Shown piece after piece: positions 12,478-18,105 of a stretch of 18,105 bases of DNA (its first letter is position 1; each line of letters opens with the position of its first letter). Made by a program: the position numbers and the translations under genes. The notes below the pieces were generated by a model. It worked only from the letters and a program-made list of their open reading frames with translations, made no database searches and had not been told where the DNA came from. Origin of the DNA: an uncultured Erysipelotrichaceae bacterium (GTDB lineage Bacteria > Bacillota_I > Bacilli_A > RFN20 > CAG-826); contig CACYJD010000010.1 of NCBI GenBank assembly GCA_902774655.1, forward strand, positions 1 to 18,105, written 5' to 3'.

Positions 12478-15273
12478 TTAGTTATTCTCCTTAACATAGA
12501 TACCTGTCACTACTTTCATATCCGAAATAGAGGTGAGATTTTCATAGCCAATATCCCAACCAATAAAACGATATCCCGGCATATTTCTTTCGCATTCATA
12601 AACATTAGGAACATCACTTAAAGAAAGATTTTGGCCCATTGGCACACGAACTGTTTTGATATGTAAACCAGTAGAAGTGAAGAAATCAACAAGATAATAA
12701 TGTTTATATTCTGGTGTTTTAACAAAATTGACATCTCCTGAAGCAAGAATACTTAAATCATAATTCTCTCCTGGACGGCCAGAATAATAATCGCTTGCGC
12801 CTTCTCCGCTATAGCCTTGAGGCAACCAGAAATAAGCAAAGTTGGTTTGGTCATCAATAATATCTTCAGCGATATCGAAATATGGTAAGGTGATTGTGGC
12901 TCCATTCCTAACGGAATAAGCATATACACCATCAAAATAAATATCTCTTAAGTCATCGCAATGACATGTAATATTAAATGTTGTTTCAGCGACATTTCCC
13001 ACAAGGGAAGTGACAATCATTTTGCATGTAAAATCAATAGGAGCGCCTTTATTGACAGATAATCGATCTCCCACTAAGCGAAGATAATCACAGGAGTCGC
13101 CATTATTATCAGTAAATCTAAAGGAAAGCATTGGATTAGTGGTTGGATTATTCACTAAAATGCCATATTCTTTTTCTACTACAGAGGTAGGTTTAATTAA
13201 TTTTGCTTTTGCAATAGCAAATTTATTGGGTTCAAAAACATCATAAAGAAGATAATTAGATGCTCCGAAATCAAGACCATTTTCATCAATGGAAATATCG
13301 GTGGTAGGAGGTTTAGCTTCTATAATTCTATCGCCAGTGCGGTAACCATATAAAATCTTATCAGGCATAAAATTGAATGAATCTGATACATGGACAAAAA
13401 GGAATCTTAAATCATATCCCCATTTGGCACCGAAATAGATTTTGAATTCGAAAGAAGCGGAAGCATCGAAAGTTCTTTGAGAATTTGGATCTAAATCCCA
13501 ATGGAAAATAGCCATACCAGTGATTTGGAATCCAACATATCCTTGGACAAAGAATTCGACGTGTAAATATTTATAAAAACCTAAAAGATAAACGGCAAAT
13601 TTAACTTTTAAACCCACTTCGGCTTTAAATTGACCATAGAATGAAACATCTATTTCGCTAGACTCTTCTAATGTCTGATTAGTAACATTTTCAGCACCTT
13701 GTTCATTAGAAAAACTAAAAGCGACAGATTTTTTATGGCTCGTATATTGCATAACAAAAGCCACTTTAATGGATATTTCTACGACAACATCAATTTCAAT
13801 TCTAAAAGAGACAGGATAAAAAGTATCTATATCAACACGTAAAATAGGAATTGTTAAAGCGTTACCATCACCATCGACTTTAGCAGCATGATCTCCTTCT
13901 GCAAAGATAGATTTATAATCTGTTAAACCATCTTCTGCTTCACCAATTCTGTTAAAAATGCCTTCTCTAATCTTATCCGCATCAGGCATAGGAGAAACTC
14001 CACGAGAGAAATCAATTTTAAAAGTAAAGGAACTATAAGAATCTTCGACAAGTTTTAATTTATAATCAACACCGATAGGAATGACATCAAATTTCGTAGC
14101 AATTCTAGCCTTAAAATCAGCGGTCATGGTTTCTTTATATTCATATCCCACACTGACATTAAAGAGAATTTGATCTTTAAAAACACCAGCCCAACTAATA
14201 TTGATAGTAAATGTGAATGTATTATTTTTAATGCCTAAATTCACATTAAGTGAAGCATGCGCTAGCCAATCAAGAATATCATATTTATCGGCTCCAGCTT
14301 CTCTTGCTATAGCATAAACGAGCTTTTGTGTTTCTTCGTTAGTAGCGAATCTTTCTTTTACCACTTCTTCCGTTAAAGCGATTTCAGAATTAGAGAGATT
14401 AACCGGTTCATCTTTTTCATCGATATGAAGTTCGGAAAATACATCGTTTGCGTTCGCTGGTTCATATTCGATTAATTTAAATTTATTGCGATCAGAAATA
14501 GATATGACTTTTCCATAAAATGAATTCTTATCAGTGGTTCCAATCACATCACTCGCTAAAAAGATATTTCCAACGTTTAAAGAAACATTTCCGTAATATT
14601 CGAAAACATAATTGCCTTTATTTGAGGCACTTTCTTCACTATCTTGACAATCTTTTAGATTGATACCGACCACATTAGGAGCGGTTGCCACAGTATTGAC
14701 ATTATCTAAAGAAGGATTTTCGCTTTGGATTTTAAAAGTGATTTTCTTTATTGATTCATCTTTATCTTCAAAATGGAATGGCTTATCTTCGTAGATTGTC
14801 GCGGTGTAAACCATATCATATTCATATAAAGATAAAGGAGAAATAGTATAAGTATTGGTATTTCTATCAACATAAGAAAATTCAGTCAAAATAATCTCGT
14901 TATATTGGTTGACTACGCGAACATAATTAATAGAAGATTTATAAAGAATTTCATGATCCCAAAGGTGGTAAGGAACGCCTTGGTTTACTGTGATATTAAA
15001 GGTAAAATCACGTCCTACTTCTAAAATAGCGGCATTTTGACTATTATTTTCCGCGATTTGTGTGTTACATAATTCGCTTTGGAAATCATAAGAATAATCG
15101 TTATCATAAGACACAACAACTTGTGGATTGCTATTTAATAAAGCATCTCTCACATTTTTCATTAATTCCACATCAAAACCATCATCTTGTATATCTTCAA
15201 CTTGCGGTTTAATTTGTGAACAAGATGAGAGGATTAAGGTTAATGAAAGGACGGATAATAATTTCTTATTCAT
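12478..15273 (-). CDS. Large lipoprotein with beta-rich body and C-terminal B-repeat-like domain, function unknown
   Basis: The 931-residue protein has a lipoprotein signal, MNKKLLSVLSLTLILSSC, with lipobox LSSC and lipidated Cys18, so it is expected on the outer face of the membrane. The middle (about residues 340-640) consists of many alternating hydrophobic/polar strands (FRIEIDVVVEISIKVAFVMQ, GLKVKFAVYLLGFYKYLHVE), suggesting a large beta-sheet structure. The last ~70 residues (YLVDFFTSTGLHIKTVRVPM ... GYRFIGWDIGYENL ... VVTGIYV) match the InlB B-repeat/Flg_new pattern. No enzymatic motif is recognised. It heads the operon with the anchored surface protein. There is no good Shine-Dalgarno (TTAAAGAA before ATG). 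A TATAAT lies 39 nt upstream. Adhesion or glycan contact is possible, but this is inference. Confidence 0.85.
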   Translation of the reverse strand: MNKKLLSVLSLTLILSSCSQIKPQVEDIQDDGFDVELMKNVRDALLNSNPQVVVSYDNDYSYDFQSELCNTQIAENNSQNAAILEVGRDFTFNITVNQGVPYHLWDHEILYKSSINYVRVVNQYNEIILTEFSYVDRNTNTYTISPLSLYEYDMVYTATIYEDKPFHFEDKDESIKKITFKIQSENPSLDNVNTVATAPNVVGINLKDCQDSEESASNKGNYVFEYYGNVSLNVGNIFLASDVIGTTDKNSFYGKVISISDRNKFKLIEYEPANANDVFSELHIDEKDEPVNLSNSEIALTEEVVKERFATNEETQKLVYAIAREAGADKYDILDWLAHASLNVNLGIKNNTFTFTINISWAGVFKDQILFNVSVGYEYKETMTADFKARIATKFDVIPIGVDYKLKLVEDSYSSFTFKIDFSRGVSPMPDADKIREGIFNRIGEAEDGLTDYKSIFAEGDHAAKVDGDGNALTIPILRVDIDTFYPVSFRIEIDVVVEISIKVAFVMQYTSHKKSVAFSFSNEQGAENVTNQTLEESSEIDVSFYGQFKAEVGLKVKFAVYLLGFYKYLHVEFFVQGYVGFQITGMAIFHWDLDPNSQRTFDASASFEFKIYFGAKWGYDLRFLFVHVSDSFNFMPDKILYGYRTGDRIIEAKPPTTDISIDENGLDFGASNYLLYDVFEPNKFAIAKAKLIKPTSVVEKEYGILVNNPTTNPMLSFRFTDNNGDSCDYLRLVGDRLSVNKGAPIDFTCKMIVTSLVGNVAETTFNITCHCDDLRDIYFDGVYAYSVRNGATITLPYFDIAEDIIDDQTNFAYFWLPQGYSGEGASDYYSGRPGENYDLSILASGDVNFVKTPEYKHYYLVDFFTSTGLHIKTVRVPMGQNLSLSDVPNVYECERNMPGYRFIGWDIGYENLTSISDMKVVTGIYVKENN

Positions 15274-15312
15274 TTCTTTAATAGCAGCAATTTAATAGCC
15301 GTTATTATCTAT

Positions 15313-15342
15313 ATTATACTCAAACCTTTTATATTCTATAAA
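15313..15342 (-). promoter_or_regulatory. Promoter of the lipoprotein/surface-protein operon
   Basis: Minus strand TATAAT (15318-15313) with a weak -35, TTTATA (15342-15337), at 18 bp. The predicted leader is about 33 nt. Confidence 0.5.
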
Positions 15343-15412
15343 CAAAAGAAATAACTCTTTTTTGTCTTCCAAAACGGCAAGAGAAAAAAGATAGATAAAA
15401 TCACTATATTTT

Positions 15413-15526
15413 TTATTTATATGAAATACCGAAGTAATCTAAATACGTTTTAATAGTGTCCTGTCCATCTAAACAAGTATCAATTAACCAACCTCGTTCT
15501 TGGCTCCAGTTCTTAAGACCATCGTC
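15413..15526 (-). pseudogene. Unidentified C-terminal coding remnant in frame with, and directly after, the STAS gene
   Basis: Directly after the two consecutive TAG stops of the STAS gene (15532-15530 and 15529-15527), the same frame stays open for 38 codons to a TAA at 15415-15413. It reads DDGLKNWSQERGWLIDTCLD, then GQDTIKTYLDYFGISYK. The composition (three-residue periodicity, Trp, Gly, ordered hydrophobics, a helix-like end) looks like the genuine C-terminus of a protein rather than random AT-rich DNA. There is no start codon in this frame. It may be what is left of a longer gene, or of a STAS fusion protein, after a deletion. I cannot identify the parent family. Confidence 0.5.
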
Positions 15527-15529
15527 CTA

Positions 15530-15835
15530 CTATGGACGTTGTATCTTCATTATTTGAGTGAAACCTACCATTTCAAAAACATTAAAAACGTCTTTACTAA
15601 CATTGACTAAAGATGTGTCGTCGCAGGTTTGCTTTGTTCTTAAAATAATGCGCAAACCAGCAGATGAAATATAAGTAAGCTCTTTGAAATCAAAAATAAG
15701 TTTATTAAAAGTGGATTGGGATAAGATCTCTCCTAATCGTTTATCAACATCTTCGGCGTTTGAAGAGTTTAATTCGCCCTTAAGGTAGATTGTTAATATT
15801 TCTTTATCTAAATTAAATTTAATAGCCTCACTCAT
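15530..15835 (-). CDS. Stand-alone STAS domain protein (anti-sigma factor antagonist-like)
   Basis: The 101-residue protein is a STAS domain: LKGELNSSNAEDVDKRLGEI, then KLIFDFKELTYISSAGLRII with the Ser-Ser pair that is phosphorylated in SpoIIAA/RsbV-type antagonists, and VSKDVFNVFEMVGFTQIMKI at the end. It follows eda by 6 bp on the same strand without a clear Shine-Dalgarno, so it is probably the last gene of the uronate operon. No anti-sigma kinase or sigma factor is nearby. In gut Bacillota, as I recall, very similar STAS domains are fused to an aminoglycoside-phosphotransferase-like kinase (TIGR02172-type) just after the MxGFTxxMK segment. Here the reading frame ends at that point with two stops, so truncation of such a fusion is possible. 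Confidence 0.8.
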   Translation of the reverse strand: MSEAIKFNLDKEILTIYLKGELNSSNAEDVDKRLGEILSQSTFNKLIFDFKELTYISSAGLRIILRTKQTCDDTSLVNVSKDVFNVFEMVGFTQIMKIQRP

Positions 15836-15841
15836 AATCTT

Positions 15842-16432
15842 TTATATATTTTCCTTAATTATTTTATTAATTCTTTTGCAGTTTTCCGCAATGTTTCCCT
15901 TCATCATCCAGCTTCCACCTACTGCTAAAATGTGATCAGAGGATAGGAACTCCGCTAAATTATTATCATTTACTCCACCAGTAGGAACAAACTTAATCTG
16001 AGGAAATGGTGCGCTTAAAGCTTTTATCGCACTTAAACCACCGTATACATTTGCAGGGAAAAATTTCACCACTTTAATGCCATTACTAATAGCCATCATA
16101 ATTTCTGTTGGTGTTACACAACCAGGTAAATATTCAACGTTATGTTCTTTACAAACATCACATACTTCTTGGTTGAAACCAGGTGAAACAATGAATTTCG
16201 CGCCAGAACCTATAGCTTTTTTGCATTGAGTAGCATTAATTACAGTGCCTGCTCCTACACAGATAGATGGGTAATTTTTAATAGCGTATTTAATTCCTTC
16301 TTCAGCGTAATCAGTTCTAAAAGTAATCTCAGCAACTAAAAGATTTCCTTCAACTAATTGAGATAATTTTTCTTTTGCGTCATTCTCATCATTTAAAACA
16401 ACAACCGGAATCACTTTAAATTGTTCAATCAT
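15842..16432 (-). CDS. eda: 2-dehydro-3-deoxy-phosphogluconate (KDPG) / KHG aldolase
   Basis: Splits KDPG into pyruvate and glyceraldehyde-3-phosphate, the last step of hexuronate and Entner-Doudoroff catabolism. The 196-residue class I aldolase shows AEITFRT with catalytic Glu35, VGAGTV, FIVSPGFN, LPGCVTPTE, KFFPA with Schiff-base Lys123, and the phosphate-binding PTGGV and AVGGSW. All expected residues are present. The ATG at 16432 overlaps the uxaC stop by 8 bp (ATGATTGA) and uses AAGGTG inside uxaC as its Shine-Dalgarno, so the two are translationally coupled. The KDG kinase that supplies its substrate is not in the window. Confidence 0.96.
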   Translation of the reverse strand: MIEQFKVIPVVVLNDENDAKEKLSQLVEGNLLVAEITFRTDYAEEGIKYAIKNYPSICVGAGTVINATQCKKAIGSGAKFIVSPGFNQEVCDVCKEHNVEYLPGCVTPTEIMMAISNGIKVVKFFPANVYGGLSAIKALSAPFPQIKFVPTGGVNDNNLAEFLSSDHILAVGGSWMMKGNIAENCKRINKIIKENI

Positions 16433-17750
16433 TGCTTGTCACCTTCTTTGCATTGTAATAACAAATATCTTTAACTAGTTGGGACGCACTGTTAAGGTCG
16501 TATTCTCCACCAATAACTTTTTCCGCAACAAAGTCGCATAAAATTCTTCTAAAATAATCGAACCTTGGATAACTAGAAAAGCTTCTTGAATCCGTTAACA
16601 TGCCTAAGTTATTACCAAGAATTGAATATTCGGAGATAATCTTTAGGTTTCTTCTTATACCTTCTTCAGTATCGTTAAACCACCATGCAGCGCCCATTCT
16701 AACATTCTTAAAAGCTCCCGTTACGGCAGATATAGCCGCCAAATTTGAATCATTGAGAGAATACAAAATTGTTAATGGTCTTTCATCGTCTTTAACTTGA
16801 TTGAAATAGTTAACTAAATCACAAACAAATTGAGGTTCTCCAATTAAATCAAATCCACTATCAACTCCACACTTATCAAACATATCTAAATTATTATTTC
16901 TAATAACTGCGAAATGGATTTGCATATTGATACCGCGTTTAGCGTATTCTTTGGTAAGCCATACTAAAATGAAGCCAAACCAAGCATCATTTTCTTCAGC
17001 TGTTAAATTATCTCTATTAAGGAATAACTTTCTTGCTTCTTCTATCGTTGCATAGTGTTTTGGGAACATAGTGAACCCGTGGTCACTCATTCTACAACCT
17101 TTAGAAACAAAGTAATCAAGTCTATCTGATAATACGCTTAATAAATCATCTAAAGTAACGATCTTTTTATTAACAGATTTTTCCAATATCCCTATATATA
17201 GTCCACTCAAATCATAAATTTTATCTGGCCTAAATGTAGGTGTAACTTTAATACCATCAATAACTCCATGAGATAACAAATCATCACTTGGGTCATCTGT
17301 AGTAGCGATAAATTCAACATTGAATTTCTTTAATAACTTACGTACTGATAATTCGCTTAATTTTTTATTTGCTTCTAAATAAATTTCTTCAGCAGTCTCA
17401 CCGTTCAAAGGTTTATTAATTCCAAAAACTTCTTTAAGTTCTAAATGAGTCCAGTGATATAAAGGATTAGCAATTAAACTAGGCAATATTGATGCATATT
17501 TAATAAATTTATCATGATAAGAAGCATTACCGGTTATATAGTGTTCATCCACACCACACATTCTCATTGCTCTCCACTTATAGTGGTCTTTAGCAAGCCA
17601 AAGCTCGCCAATATCACTAAATGAAGCATCATCTTTAATCATGTTTTGATCAAGGTGACAATGATAATCAATAATTGGCAAATCTCTTACTTCTTTGTAT
17701 AAAGAGTAAGCCAAATCACTATGCAAGAATACTCGATCATCGTAGAACAT
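16425..17750 (-). CDS. uxaC: Glucuronate isomerase (uronate isomerase)
   Basis: Converts D-glucuronate to D-fructuronate (and galacturonate to tagaturonate), the entry step of hexuronate use. The 441-residue amidohydrolase-fold protein has the metal motif YHCHLD (His30, His32). Family strings include ELWLAKDHYKWRAMR, NPLYHWTHLEL, ATTDDPSDDL, MQIHFAVIRNNN and GMLTDSRSFSSYPR. I chose the ATG at 17750 because AGGAG precedes it and it lies 1 nt after the upstream SDR stop; the in-frame ATG at 17786 falls inside that gene. It ends in TGA, showing that TGA is a stop in this organism. It sits in an operon with the SDR oxidoreductase upstream and eda downstream. Confidence 0.96.
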   Translation of the reverse strand: MFYDDRVFLHSDLAYSLYKEVRDLPIIDYHCHLDQNMIKDDASFSDIGELWLAKDHYKWRAMRMCGVDEHYITGNASYHDKFIKYASILPSLIANPLYHWTHLELKEVFGINKPLNGETAEEIYLEANKKLSELSVRKLLKKFNVEFIATTDDPSDDLLSHGVIDGIKVTPTFRPDKIYDLSGLYIGILEKSVNKKIVTLDDLLSVLSDRLDYFVSKGCRMSDHGFTMFPKHYATIEEARKLFLNRDNLTAEENDAWFGFILVWLTKEYAKRGINMQIHFAVIRNNNLDMFDKCGVDSGFDLIGEPQFVCDLVNYFNQVKDDERPLTILYSLNDSNLAAISAVTGAFKNVRMGAAWWFNDTEEGIRRNLKIISEYSILGNNLGMLTDSRSFSSYPRFDYFRRILCDFVAEKVIGGEYDLNSASQLVKDICYYNAKKVTSND

Positions 17751-17751
17751 A

Positions 17752-18105
17752 TTACACTCCTGAATACGCACTGAATCCACCATCAATTGGAAGAACTACA
17801 CCAGTAATGAAACTGGCTGCTTCATTATTTAATAAGAACAAAGTTGCCCCTACTAACTCTTCTAATTCACCAAATCTACCCATTGGTGTTGCTGCTAAAA
17901 TCTTACCTGTTCTTGCTGTAGGAGTGCCATCATCATTCCATAAAAGGGCTTTGTTTTGCGCGGTTGAGAAGAAACCAGGAGCAATAGCATTTACTCTAAT
18001 TCCTACTTTTGAGAAGTGCACTGCTAGCCACTCTGTAAAGTTACTAACTGCAGCTTTCGCGCCACTATATGCTGGTATTTTGGTTAATGGAGTATATGCA
18101 TTCAT
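17752..18105 (-). CDS. SDR-family oxidoreductase, probable D-mannonate oxidoreductase (UxuB-type), C-terminal part
   Basis: Only the C-terminal 117 residues are present; the N-terminal NAD-binding half lies beyond position 18105, and the Met at the edge is internal. The fragment shows the SDR catalytic YSGAK (YxxxK), RVNAIAPGFF, TPMGRFGE and the closing ITGVVLPIDGGFSAYSGV. The LTKIPAYSGAKAAVSNF and FSTAQNKALL segments recall the YjmF/UxuB-type SDR, which reduces fructuronate to mannonate and is usually found next to uxaC and uxuA. The gene stops 1 nt before uxaC. Other SDRs, such as a gluconate or KDG-related dehydrogenase, cannot be fully excluded. Confidence 0.85.
   Translation of the reverse strand: MNAYTPLTKIPAYSGAKAAVSNFTEWLAVHFSKVGIRVNAIAPGFFSTAQNKALLWNDDGTPTARTGKILAATPMGRFGELEELVGATLFLLNNEAASFITGVVLPIDGGFSAYSGV

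Noticed and set aside
15356..15391. Imperfect inverted repeat (TCTTTTTT...AAAAAAGA) that looks like a terminator
   Set aside because: On both strands the T-run comes before and the A-run after the stem, the reverse of an intrinsic terminator. The stem also has a mismatch and a bulge. No matching element ends or target duplication are seen for a mobile element.
16600..16800. Short plus-strand open frame inside uxaC
   Set aside because: It is a shadow of the uxaC reading frame, with no start signals or recognisable product.

Overview
The window is AT-rich, with short intergenic gaps and the standard genetic code: TAA, TAG and TGA all act as stops, and Trp is TGG. The gene set (Gram-positive type peptide deformylase, RNase J, YlbF, Spx, a YjbK-type CYTH protein, an SDR-type mannonate oxidoreductase) points to a low-GC Bacillota lineage. 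It looks like a small-genome, probably gut-associated member of the Bacilli near the Erysipelotrichales/RF39/Acholeplasma-like groups. That placement is inferred from protein content only. No phage, IS or CRISPR element is visible.

Layout. (1) Positions 1-7892 hold housekeeping genes: rsmD (partial) and ylbF on the minus strand, then def, rnj and maf on plus, a membrane-anchored EIIB-like protein on minus, a CYTH phosphatase on plus, spx on minus, trpS and a Cof-type HAD phosphatase on plus, and an RluA-type pseudouridine synthase on minus. Many gene pairs here are divergent with very short promoter regions, or convergent with overlapping 3' ends. (2) Positions 7930-9276 hold a four-helix membrane protein with a (KPEP)10 linker, its terminator and an A-tract-rich upstream region. 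(3) Positions 9277-10420 hold pepT, broken by an internal deletion and frameshift. (4) Positions 10465-10642 hold a complete tRNA-Ser(GGA) unit with promoter and terminator. (5) Positions 10713-15273 hold a two-gene operon for a large lipoprotein and a C-terminally membrane-anchored surface protein, both of unknown function. (6) Positions 15413-18105 hold a hexuronate operon on minus (SDR oxidoreductase, uxaC, eda), ending in a stand-alone STAS domain and an in-frame coding remnant.

How the genes work together. SDR oxidoreductase, UxaC and Eda are steps of the glucuronate to fructuronate to mannonate to KDG/KDPG to pyruvate + glyceraldehyde-3-phosphate route. UxuA and KdgK must lie elsewhere. 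RNase J and YlbF both belong to RNA turnover, and Spx is the thiol-stress regulator.

Most notable points: a set of operon-leading genes (def, CYTH gene, spx, rluA, EIIB-like, ylbF) whose -10 box lies only about 6-12 nt before the ATG with no Shine-Dalgarno, implying leaderless or near-leaderless mRNAs; a Spx with a Cys-rich tail encoded antisense to a neighbouring gene; an EIIB-like domain lacking its phosphorylatable Cys and tethered to the membrane; a palindromic candidate operator between spx and trpS; and a novel-looking surface-protein pair. I did not find a clear new defence or mobile system.
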